Origin: Macrothele yani
Taxonomy: Eukaryota > Arthropoda > Arachnida > Araneae > Macrothelidae
Length of the DNA stretch: 64,000 nt
Assembly: GCA_039090855.1 (NCBI GenBank)
Contig: CM077027.1
Location: 106,801,187-106,865,186, forward strand
Direction of reading: 5' to 3'
Position 1 is the first letter of the stretch; each line of letters begins with the position of its first letter. Under the pieces are notes generated by a model. The model was not told where the DNA came from. It made no database searches and saw only the letters and a program-made list of their open reading frames with translations. Below, one piece after another: positions 1-9,122 of this stretch. A program made the translations under genes and the position numbers.

Positions 1-408
1 TTTTGTTGAGATAACCGTATTACAGAATTTGCAAATTCAGACGACAAGATGTCGGGAGTTCTCAGATCCCGATTATCGATTTAGGCCTACTCTTAAAAAA
101 GCCGTTTCTCCTGTTTTGCTGCTTCACCAGTCTAAATCTGCTGCAAACTACAAACAGATGCGATTCGTGCAGCAAAACTATCATTCGCAGAATAGCTGAT
201 TCAATCATTATTGGAAGTTTGGGCACGAAACTCCATTATCAAATTTTGTGTACTGCATGTGACCTGCCAATGATAGTCGCACAGAGATAAAAGATTAATC
301 TCATTACTTGTCGCGCCAGTGTAGACAAGGAACAAATATTGCTTGCGGCTGAACTAAAGAACGATGTTCTAAGAATTCGCCAATCATTTTCGTACGCTCA
401 TACTCTGA
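1..408. other. AT-rich spacer, no gene seen
   Basis: I see no coding potential, transposon terminus or tandem structure in this stretch. It leads directly into the left arm of the palindrome at 409. Confidence 0.6.
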
Positions 409-708
409 TTATATTTTCTTTGGTATTAATAGATGTTTTTTTTTTTTTTTTTGGTTGGAGGTTTAACGACCACCGTGAGCAACTCAATGGGCTATAAGCA
501 GTCGCCCGTCCCTAATTTAGGGTCACTGGTTCCAGGGAAGGGAGAGAGCCAGTGCCGTAAGACAAACACAACATCCATGCCTCACCGGGATTCGAACCCG
601 GACCCCGTTCGGACGAATGATCAGAGGCCATCGCTTAGACCACTGCGCCACGGGGCGGCTAATAATAGATGTTTTGCTAAACATCTATTAATACCAAAGA
701 AAATATAA
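409..708. repeat. 30-bp-arm palindrome split by a SINE
   Basis: The arms lie at 409-438 and 679-708 and are exact reverse complements over 30 bases. If the SINE between them and one copy of its target duplication are removed, the arms are separated by only a few bases, so the empty site was a near-perfect hairpin. It could be a tiny fold-back element or a hairpin RNA locus; nothing in the sequence decides between these. Confidence 0.75.
440..662 (-). mobile_element. tRNA-derived SINE (family 1), complete
   Basis: Read on the minus strand, it starts with a tRNA-like head (about 583-660) holding an A-box-like TGGCGCAGTGG and a B box GGTTCGAATCC. A non-tRNA body and a poly-A tail (poly-T at 436-452 on the plus strand) follow. 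A 13-base target duplication, TAATAGATGTTTT, is present at 427-439 and 663-675. SINEs of this kind are transcribed by RNA polymerase III and mobilised by a LINE. The same family recurs at 36391 and in the split copy at 52817/61104, with fragments at 15050, 21835, 51860 and 61510. Confidence 0.88.
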
Positions 709-1152
709 GACGCCTGTACTAATGACGATTACATGTACATTTCAAGGAGCGTAATTTTAGCATATTCCTAAGAAATAAAATGTGTTTTATTTGTTATGCA
801 GTTCAATGCGTATGTTTTCCAAAATACATTCTTTGCCGGAAAAAGCGAAGCACCCCGAGAAAGTCGTTCGACCCTGATGGAACTCCGCGTGTAAATACCT
901 CATGGCCGAATATGCAAATCCCATACTATTAAAGGAGCAATTCTTGTATATTTGTATCTACTTATGTGTATTTTATTTTGAAAACGGCTCTAAGGATTTT
1001 GATGAAAATTGTTAATCTACCGTTTTCTGGTACCAGAAATCGATCTAGCTTGATCTCGACTTTGGAAAAACTCGTTTAGTGGGTTAAATAACCACACCGA
1101 GTTACCACGTTTTTTAGTGTCATGGCGCCGTCCTATTAATGTTTCCCATGCT
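709..1152. other. Spacer, nothing recognised
   Basis: No open frame, terminal repeat or tRNA-like box was found. The stretch is moderately AT-rich. Confidence 0.5.
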
Positions 1153-1325
1153 TAGAAATCTTATGACGTAACACTCTCGCAATTGAGATGTTGGCGCGCG
1201 GTCACGCCATCTGCTTTATTACGTCACGTGTTGTGTGTGGATACTATTAAAGTTTTATGACGTCACACTCTCGCGACCATCTGCCTCATTACGTCACGCG
1301 TTGTGTGCGTATTACGCATTACTTC
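1153..1325. repeat. Imperfect tandem duplication with CRE-like sites
   Basis: Two imperfect copies (about 1153-1253 and 1254-1325) share the order TTATGACGT(A/C)ACACTCTCGC, then CCATCTGC, then ATTACGTCACG(T/C)GTTGTGTG. The second copy has a TGACGTCA palindrome, and the cores resemble ATF/CREB sites. Whether they bind anything cannot be told from sequence. No gene follows closely. Confidence 0.55.
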
Positions 1326-1695
1326 TATTTTCCTCTAGAACAAAAAGTGAGTTGTGCCAGCTGCTTGGATTTGATGCATAGTACAGTATAAGCAGCGGAA
1401 CGCTGATTTCTTGTGTTTTTCTCTTCAAAAGGTAAACTATTAAGACAGCATTTTTTTTGTTACATTTTTGAATAGTCACTTGGTGACGAGCGCATCCGCT
1501 GTGCTAAAATATGATTAGTTCATTTTTATTAATTACTATTAACAAAATGTCTCGTGGATGGTAAAACAATATAAAAACAAGAAAGAGGACACCGAATTTT
1601 CGGGTATAATAAGCACGTCTTTTGAATCCGTTCTGACGCAAATTAAATTGATCAAAGCTATTCAAAGTCAATGGAACCAGTATGGAAAACAATAG
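1326..1695. other. Spacer before the family B array
   Basis: The only open frame here is a short minus-strand one of about 60 codons with no recognisable motif. I treat it as chance. Confidence 0.45.
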
Positions 1696-3843
1696 ATCTC
1701 ACAAAAGAAAGAAGATTTTCAATCGGGTTTTCAATACCTCAGATGTTGCTGTAAACGGAATCGTGTGCTTACGAACTCTTTTACAGAGATATCGATAAAA
1801 ATAAGATGTGCCTTTACGTCCCCTGGTGGAAAAACCATGCATTATTTTAGGAAGAAAGTATTTAAAAAGGTTTATCCATATAAGCGGTATCGGTCCAAGA
1901 AAAAAGAATTAGTCGAGTTTTCAGGAGCCTAGATTTTGCTACAAATACATCAGAAGCAGAAATGAACACTTATGACCCCTGGTGGCCAAACCATTCTTTA
2001 CCAAACATTAGAAATTATGTGAAAAATATTTTCTATCAGGTCTTGTATGCGATACAGGAAGAATTTTTCAAATCGGAGCTTTAGGAGCAGAAACAACGCA
2101 GAAAACGCAATTTACCTTTGTGTCCCCTACCGGAAAGTCTATGTACTACTTAAAAATTTTGAATTTATAGGGAAAAACATTTCGCATCGGAAACACTATC
2201 CAACAAATAAGGAATTTTTCAAATCGGACTCTTAGAAGTAGAGATATTGGCAAAAATAAGATATACATCTACGCCCCCTGGCGTAGGAACCATGCATTAT
2301 TTCAAGAAGAAAATTTTTATGAAAAATTTGTCGACATAGTAGTATCGGTCAACAAACGACTTTTTTTTTCAATCGAGATTTTAGAAGCTCATATTTAGCT
2401 GCAAATAAGTCAGAAGCGGAAATTAAGACTTACGCCACCTGGTGGCCAACCCATTTTTTACAAAAATTAGAAATTACGTTCAAACGATTTTCTATCAGGA
2501 GCTGTATGCGGTGCAGAAAGAATTTTTCAAATCGGAGATTTAGAAGCAGAGATGTAGGGGGAAACACCATTTACATTTACGCCAGCTAGCGGAAAGTCTA
2601 TGATTTACTTGAAAATTTTGAAATTATATGAAACACATGTCACACTGGAAACACTATCTAACAAAGAAGGAATTTTTCAAATCGGACTCCTAGAAGTAGA
2701 GATATTGACAAAAATAAAATATATATCTACGTCCCCTGGAGTAGAAACCATGTATTATTTTAAGAAGAAAATGTTTGTAAAAGGTTTGTCGATATGAGTA
2801 GTATCGGTCAACAAACGACGTTTTTTAAATCGAGAATTTAGAAGCTCATATTTTGTTGCAAATACATCAAAAGCGGAAATTAAGACTTACGCCACCTGGT
2901 GGCCAAACCATTTCTTTACAAAAATTAGAAATTATGTGCAAACGATTTCCCATCAGAAGCTGTACCGGTGCAGAAAGAATTTTTCAAATCGAAGATTTAG
3001 AAGCAGAGATATAGGGGGAAACGCAATTAACCGCTACGCCCCGTAGCGGAAAGTCGTTGAATTACTTGAAAATTTTGAAATTATATGAAAAACGTGTCAC
3101 ACGGAAAACACTATCCAACAAAGAAGGAATTTTTCAAATCGGACTCCTAGAAGTAGAAATATTGACAAAAATAAGATGTACATCTACTCCCCTTAGCGGA
3201 GAAACTGTGGAATTTTTTGGAAAAAAAATATTCCAAAAAGTTTTATCGATGAGTGACATCAGTCCACGAAAGAATTTTTTCAATCGATATTTTAGAAGCT
3301 CAGATTTTACGGCAAATACATCAGAAACACAAATTTACACTTACGCCCCCTGGTGGCCAAAGTATTCTTTACCAAAAATTTGAAATTATATGCAAAAGTT
3401 TTCCCATCAGATGTATCCGCTGAAGAATTTTTTTTTTCAAATCAGAGTTTTAGAAGAAGAATTATCGGGAAAAATGTAATTTACATTTTACACTCCTAGC
3501 GGAAAATCTATGCGTAATTTGAAAAAGTTACTATATCTAAAATACTCTTCGGCAGAAATGTCATCTAAAGATGAAATAATTTTTTCAATCGTGTGTGTAG
3601 AAACAAATGTGCGGAATAAAACGTATTTTTGAATTCGACACCATCTTCATTTACGCCCTCTGTCGGCGAAATTGTACATCGTAAAAAAACAAAACAAATA
3701 AAGGATCACCATTCGCATATTTCAAGCTTGCTAATGCAAAACCAATTTTTCAAATCGGACTAATAGTTGCAGAGATACTGTGGGTACAGACGGACGGACA
3801 AACCGATAACATAAGCACGATCTTTCTTGACAAAAGACGTGCT
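1696..3843 (+). repeat. Family B array: ~150-bp modules in 3-module higher-order units
   Basis: A module starting with TTTTTCAAATCGGA and continuing through TTAGAAG to ACGCCCCCTGG recurs about 14 times. Module starts fall near 1719, 1909, 2068, 2219, 2369, 2527, 2677, 2826, 2984, 3134, 3280, 3437, 3585 and 3750. Spacing cycles through about 150, 150 and 157, and three alternating variants repeat every 452-460 bp, which is a higher-order repeat. The array ends in a short ACAGACGGACGGACA tract (3785-3800) and a hairpin (3814-3843) whose outer arms are AGCACG and CGTGCT, followed by AAAAAT. Short frames inside it are by-products of the repeat. Confidence 0.85.
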
Positions 3844-4630
3844 AAAAATATGGCTGGTCGACTTCCTACGAAACGTGGACGTTTCAACTTTAATAAGAAG
3901 AATAAGAAGAATACAACACTGTTGGAACAAGAACAAGCGGAAGAAGTAAATGTGCAACAGCTTGGACATTCAAGAGCCGACAGTTTCCGATCACATTCCA
4001 GTCTCGAAACTTGTGACCTTCCATTGGAAAAAGAACAGCCTACAAAAAAGACCATCCCGAGCAGCTAAGGCGAGGAGCATGGAAATAATATCCGACGTTA
4101 TTATAACCCTCAATGAATCTATATCGGAAGAAAACATCGATCAAATGCGGTGAATAAATAGACAGCGATGAAGAACTAATGTTACCATGGGGTTCGATGA
4201 AGAACTCCATGTGAACATTTATTGTTTGGTGTTTCATGTTCGGAAATAATAAAAACAATTTTTAAAACATTCTTTCTCTAACACAAATAAAGAATTATCA
4301 TTTATCTTTGTTTCGATGTTTATTCTAAATTAATTTGTCTATAATTCGTCTATCATTATTAATCTTGATGGTTTAGACTTAGCATTACAATACTTGAAAA
4401 TAACATATCAAAATATTAATTTTTGTGCCCTCTCCCCCCCCTCCCTCCCTATAAACGAGCGATGACCGGTGTTCCTGATATTAATTTAAAAAAAGACCAA
4501 TGACTAAATAGTGACCCGCCACAGCGCATGGGAATCGCGCATCGAGGAGACTGTATCAAAAGCAAAGCTCGCACGTAAGGACAATTCCGACAGCGGATTG
4601 CGGTTGCTTTAACCACCAGGGACTGTGAGG
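3844..4630 (+). other. Spacer with one small unexplained frame (3850-4068)
   Basis: A 72-codon frame at 3850-4068 is rich in K, E, Q and S. It begins in the A-rich run after the family B hairpin. I recognise no domain in it. The rest holds a polypyrimidine run (about 4424-4451) and no other structure. Confidence 0.3.
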
Positions 4631-5668
4631 ATGCTTCGACGTTGAATCCGTGCACAATACGAGCAGTTGAGCGAGTTTGAGAGAGGACGTATAATTAGGC
4701 TGAGAGAGGCCGGTTTGTTAAGTCGCCGTATCACCAGGCATTTGGGTAAGAACGACACGACAAACAGACGATGTTGGCACCAATGAATCGAGGAAGTTAC
4801 ACCCCAGTGGTACGCTGTCAATGGACGGCCGAGGACAACAACACAACGCGAGGATCGAGATATTGTGAGAGCCGCACGAACAGAAACGAATTCGTCGCCA
4901 CCAATGGTCCGTGGCAATGTTGCGTCCTCAACAGGTACCGAAGTGGCCATCCAGACCGTAGCAAGACCACTTGCGGCACTGGGACTACATTCCAGGAGGC
5001 CACTGACCAGGGACTACATTCTCCGCCTACCACTAACCAGAGAGCATTACGGGCCCCAGTTGCAGTGGTGTCTGGCCCGATTAACGTTTGGTAGTGTCCA
5101 GTGACGTTGTGTTGTCTTCAATATCATTCACGGTTTGCACTTGGAGCCGATGACAAACGAATACGTCTCTGGAGACAAGCTGGCCATCGCACGATCCTGC
5201 TTTTTCCATGGAACGACTGACGGCTCACACACCGGGAATGACTGTCTGAAGAGCCATTTCCCACGATAGCCTGATACCCTCGGTAGTCCTCCGTACCCCC
5301 GTCAAGGCTCAACGGTATGTCGATGACGTTCTACGACATGCTGTGTTGCCATTCCTACCACAGCATTACAGAGCAGTTTATAAAAGGATAATGCCCGGCC
5401 AAATGCGGCACGTGTTTTTCAGACCTGCCTCCTTAATGTCGACACCCTTCCATTGCCAGCCTGATTGCCCGATCTCTCACCGATCGAATATGTATGGGAC
5501 ATGATGGAATGTCACCTACACCCATCCCGGAATGGCGGCGAACTGCCCCGCAATTTGGATACCCTCTGGCATGCTGTACCTCAGAACAGTATCTGTAGTC
5601 TGTATGCGTCTATGCCACGCTGGGTAGCCGCTTGTGTCCGAGCCAGAAATGGTGCTACAGTGTACTGA
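4631..5668 (+). pseudogene. Broken Tc1-like transposase
   Basis: Conceptual translation across several frame changes and stops gives the Tc1 order: an N-terminal helix-turn-helix with SEFERGRIIRL near 4670-4700, a second DNA-binding half, then KDNARPNAARV near 5400 and LPDLSPIEYVWD near 5470-5500. The protein ends in a Tc1-like tail, ARNGATVY, at 5668. The second catalytic Asp and the Glu are present with 32 residues between them. The first catalytic region (about 5150-5250) is scrambled. Terminal inverted repeats could not be found. It closely resembles the copies at 13124 and 48949. Confidence 0.8.
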
Positions 5669-5804
5669 CTTGTTCCACTCGTGTAGCTGTTTTTTCCGAA
5701 TAAATTGCCTAACTGCTCTGGAATTGCAATCATTTTCTTTCCTATAAATTTATATTGCACATATCAATTTTCATCTCGATTGGATGATTCCTTCTGGTGC
5801 TTCG

Positions 5805-5808
<4 letters not shown>

Positions 5809-5838
<30 letters not shown>
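5809..5838 (+). repeat. Poly-T tract
   Basis: About 30 uninterrupted T residues lie between the Tc1 relic and the Penelope-like element. The tract could be an expanded terminal repeat of the Tc1 or the target of the next insertion. Confidence 0.7.
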
Positions 5839-5841
<3 letters not shown>

Positions 5842-5921
5842 GTCGACTAAACACGATAAAAACAAATGCAGTGCGCAACGTACCACATGTTAAAACACTG
5901 TACTACTAAAACACACCATAT

Positions 5922-5971
5922 TCTTCATGAGATCTTTCGAAGACACATCGTCTGCATCATCAGATGATACA
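5922..5971 (-). ncRNA. Hammerhead-like motif in the left terminal repeat
   Basis: On the minus strand the conserved CTGATGA (complement of 5957-5963) is followed by a stem II with one mismatch, then CGAAA and ATCTC. Stem III is almost absent because the motif runs straight from GAAA into GATCTC. Compared with the right-hand copy the conserved core is intact but the helices are weaker. Confidence 0.6.
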
Positions 5972-6028
5972 GTGTAACATCACGAGTAGGACATTGACTT
6001 AAATACTTAATAAATTGGCTTAAGTAAT

Positions 6029-6110
6029 AAAACCTAATAGCGGAAAGTTTATAACTTAGTTTACTCCTCGTTCCAACCTCTAAGTTATAGACTTTCCGCT
6101 ATTAGGTTTT
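6029..6110. repeat. Palindrome with 31-base arms inside the Penelope copy
   Basis: Arms at 6029-6059 and 6080-6110 match as reverse complements at 30 of 31 positions around a 20-base spacer. The structure lies at the junction between the inverted left terminal repeat and the truncated coding part. It probably records how the inverted copy formed. Confidence 0.75.
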
Positions 6111-6291
6111 TACTACGCAGAGCCATTACTCATTCGTCCAACCCTAGGTTACGGATTCTTGAAGTAGATAAGATTAAACAGATTGCTGCACACCATAGCA
6201 TTGAAGTCTCTCTGGTATAGACAGTCAATATCGACAAATTAAAAACTCTAACCTTTCGACACTCAGTCAGCAGACCTGCAGACCTCAATAT

Positions 6292-6747
6292 GTGAGTTCA
6301 TTGCCGTATGTTCCAAGAGTCACTAACATTTTGAAAAATGAGTATAAACCACTCAATATCGATATTAGTTTCAAAACTCGAAACATTTTTAGTTTGATAA
6401 GGAAGGACCGGGACCCTGTTGCATTGGAACACAGGTCCGGCATATACTCAGATCTTCTACAGGTTCTCGATCCGGAGGCACAGAATACTGTTTACATCGG
6501 TCCCACTAAAAGGTGTTTAAGCACCAGAATAAAAGAGCACAAGTATAACCTCAGAACTGGAAGCCTATCAACTGCTTTGTATCGTTTGGTGGAGTCCGGA
6601 TTCCACTTTCCTAAGTTGGATGACGTTACTATCCTGAACACTCCAGGTAAACAATCACTCATGTTTTTTATTGAAAGTTTGTATATTACCTCATTTGGAC
6701 ACGGGTATTGTAATGATTATATACCAAAAATATTAGTCAAACCATAG
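6292..6747 (+). CDS. GIY-YIG endonuclease, C-terminal part of a Penelope-like polyprotein
   Basis: The 151-codon frame has the nuclease signature in order: SGIYSDL near residue 44, then TVYIGPTKR near residue 66, then LSTRIKEHK near residue 76. A Glu in the following helix (FFIESLYI) fits the fourth motif of the family. In Penelope-like elements this single-strand nuclease nicks the target for reverse transcription. The segment before the signature (PYVPRVTNILKNEYKPLNI) matches the linker that follows the reverse transcriptase in these elements. The listed start is only the first in-frame ATG of a truncated frame. No stop interrupts the domain. Confidence 0.85.
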   Translation: MSSLPYVPRVTNILKNEYKPLNIDISFKTRNIFSLIRKDRDPVALEHRSGIYSDLLQVLDPEAQNTVYIGPTKRCLSTRIKEHKYNLRTGSLSTALYRLVESGFHFPKLDDVTILNTPGKQSLMFFIESLYITSFGHGYCNDYIPKILVKP

Positions 6748-6897
6748 ACAAATGTTTTAGTTAGTAATTCTTCATTTCGATAGGGTATTTGAAATTGTTT
6801 GTTTTCAGTAATGTCCATTCATAGATGGCGGGATTTATGTGTTTGTGTCGTCGCTCAACACTATTGAAGTCAATGCCCAACTCGTGATGTTACACTT

Positions 6898-6950
6898 TGT
6901 CATCAGATGATGAAGACCATGTGTCTTCGAAAGATAAAGATCTCATGAAG
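6898..6950 (+). ncRNA. Hammerhead-like motif in the right terminal repeat
   Basis: The parts lie in type I hammerhead order: stem I TCAT (6900-6903) with ATGA (6945-6948), a core at 6904-6910, stem II GAAGAC with GTCTTC (6912-6917, 6923-6928), GAAA (6929-6932), stem III AGAT with ATCT, and C at 6944 as the expected cleavage position. The core reads CAGATGA instead of CTGATGA, one substitution at a conserved base, so this copy is probably inactive. An extra T also sits between core and stem II. Confidence 0.65.
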
Positions 6951-7139
6951 CGCGTGGTGTGTTTTATTAGCAAAGTGTTTTAACATGTGGTACGTTGTGC
7001 ACTGCATTTGTTTTTATCGTGTTTAGTCGACATGTTATTCTATTGTTGAATTTTAAAAGGAATTGGCATCATCAAAATAGAACACCATTAATATGGTGTC
7101 CTATTTATTTGTGGAATTACAATTGTCATTTCCACATGT

Positions 7140-8250
7140 GTTTCAGTGAACAGGGTGGTCCGAATGCCGTGTTACTCACAGCAGAACAACTTACGAAGTT
7201 ACCGATCCAGAAGGTCAGTAAGACTTCCCACCATTTTCGTGACAATGTAATTCTTCGCCATGTCCTGTGCGAGATTTTACGCAGACAAGTCTTACCAATG
7301 TGTGTAAATGTAAAACGAACAGCGTCTTGATACTGGTCGGTTGTCTGGTACCTTGTCTTGGACACACAACAATACCCCATAGGGAATTGTCACAAGAGGA
7401 GAGATCTGAACTCCGTGGAGGCCATTCGAGAAGCGCAGGCAGGTGAGCAGATCCTCTCCCAGTCCACCTATAAGGAAAAAAACGCTTAATCCAAATATTC
7501 CCGAACACGGATAGCATAATGAGCTGGAGCGCCGTCTTGTTGGAACCAGTATTCTGCTAGAAGACCACGTTTTTGCAGCTCGGGAACAAACCAGTCTCTC
7601 AGCATGTCGAGATAGAATGCTGATCGACCGAGCCGTCGAAAATACAGGGGCTTATCAAATGCTTACAGGACAGTGCAGCCTAGATCATCACATCTGGTGG
7701 ACTGTGATCCAACTCTTCATGGCTATTCTTTGCTCCAAAAGTCAACACTCCTAGCACAGCTACTTCGGTAGATGGCACATTCATCAGTGAAAAATACCTC
7801 CCCACGTTGAGGCAGCCTCACAAACGTCTCCAACAGTCTTATACATACGGCACTCCCTGTCTCCAAATGTGCATCGGTAAGGTCGTTGTTAAAAAAAGAC
7901 GATGGGACTTCAATTGCAGATCTATTTTCATGTGAGTTAACATGGTGGTCTTTGGGATTTCCAATCCCGCCGATCGTTTCCTCAGAGACTTTTGGGGAGA
8001 TCTGAGCACTGATGCCGCCACGGCTGCTCATCTTTGTTGCCTCATTGTGGTCTTCCTGTCCTCTTTTTATCCAGTATTGATCCAGTTGTGAACAGTTTAT
8101 GTTCTAATCTCAATTATGTCTGTTTTGGTGGGTCTTCTTTGTTAAATCTTACAGGATAGTCACGTTGCACTTCTTTTATTGTTTTACCAGTCTGTGGATG
8201 TTCATGTGTCCATACGCATGCTACTTGTGTCAGCCAACCTGAAAGCAGAG
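7140..8250 (-). pseudogene. Broken mariner-superfamily transposase
   Basis: Read on the minus strand from about 8031 down to 7140, pieces in several frames give a recognisable order: FFTDECAIYRS (first catalytic Asp), FQQDGAPAHYAIRVREYLD (second), and LEWPPRSSDLSSCDNSLWG (third acidic site, Asp). This is the pattern of arthropod mariner-like elements with a terminal Asp. Frameshifts and stops occur near 7540, 7680 and 7730. No clean terminal inverted repeats were found; 8031-8250 is probably decayed 5' sequence of the same element. Confidence 0.72.
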
Positions 8251-8660
8251 AACAAATTTAATTAGTTCCACTGTAATAACCAAAGGGGGGGGGGGTAACA
8301 AGACATTCGGAAAGCCCTGTAGATTTCTGAAATTGCCGTTTTAAATTTTTTCAGTAGATGAACATTGCGAACCAGTTGGATGCAAAGCAAATAATACATA
8401 ACTGTATTTTAGGTCCCCCCCCCCGCCCATTAAGGGTCGGGGAACTGGGCACTTGCTCCGAATGCCCTCTCGTAAATCAGGCCTGTTTAAAAGATGCTTC
8501 TTTGACTTGTCCCTAGCCTATGCATATTTGTGTTAGTTAAGGTCCATGTCTTTTGAGTAAGAATTGGAAGGATGCATTGATTAAATACTTTGATTTTCAG
8601 AAATAATGGCAAATTGGTCTTGAAAATCGTGCTGTTTCTTCCAAAATCACTCGAGTTAAA
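8251..8660. other. Spacer with a G run and a C run
   Basis: A run of 12 G residues lies near 8285 and a C-rich run near 8416. Nothing else is recognised. Confidence 0.4.
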
Positions 8661-8840
8661 TTTTATACGCTATAACGAAGTAAATTTCTCCGTCATTTTT
8701 TTCCACGCCGGGGCTCGAACCCGGGTCCCCTCATTCCGGAATAAGTCACTCTACCAATTGAGCTACGCGGACGTTCGTTCTGACTACTATCTGCCTTTAT
8801 GTCGTGTGCGTCCTGCGGGCAGGTACGTCACATCTACCCC
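8661..8840 (-). mobile_element. tRNA-derived SINE (family 2)
   Basis: On the minus strand there is a leader containing GTGACGTACCTGCC, a tRNA-like segment (complement of about 8705-8775) with GTAGCTCAATTGGTAGAG and GGTTCGAGCC, and a tail reading AATTTACTTCGTTATA. The same three parts in the same order are present at about 59790-59960 inside a LINE, which defines the family. The anticodon arm cannot form a normal 7-base loop, so this is a SINE head and not a tRNA gene. Confidence 0.75.
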
Positions 8841-9120
8841 CCACGAAAGAGGGCCGGGGATGGCCCACGGGTCATCCGTGACCATGAATCGTTGCAGGCA
8901 GCCATCCTCTGTAGAACGTGCACATGAGAACTCCCAGTCAATCTAGTATGTGGAATGCATCATCACACATTTTTATTTTTCGAAGCGCTGAAGAAGGGAT
9001 TCTCTTATTTTTCCTATCTCGCGGTGTGGAAAGAACATCACACCATTGCGAGATTTTGACCGGCCGGTCATCTTATTTGTAGTTCAAATAATTATGTTTT
9101 TGAAACTATCTCTATATATT
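8841..9120. other. Spacer before the Gypsy remnant
   Basis: No feature is recognised. The Gypsy coding sequence appears abruptly after 9120, so its upstream part (gag, protease, reverse transcriptase, RNase H) is missing here. Confidence 0.5.
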
Positions 9121-9122
9121 TA

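Larger units (their letters stand above)
5838..7033 (+). mobile_element. Penelope-like element fragment with inverted terminal repeats
   Basis: Near-identical sequence occurs in opposite orientation at about 5838-5990 (minus) and 6880-7033 (plus), sharing the end GTCGACTAAACACGATAAAA. Between them lies a plus-strand GIY-YIG endonuclease frame. Penelope-like elements are known for a reverse transcriptase joined to GIY-YIG and for terminal repeats that may be direct or inverted and often hold hammerhead ribozymes. Here the reverse transcriptase is missing, so this is a 5'-truncated copy with an inverted extra terminal repeat. A 31-base-arm palindrome lies at 6029-6110. Confidence 0.85.

Noticed and set aside
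1504..1692. 62-codon minus-strand frame rich in Leu/Phe
   Set aside because: It is short, AT-driven and without motif or context.
3850..4153. Small overlapping frames after the family B array as a gene
   Set aside because: They are low-complexity K/E/Q/S-rich frames with no homology I recognise and no supporting structure. Noted only as an unexplained frame.
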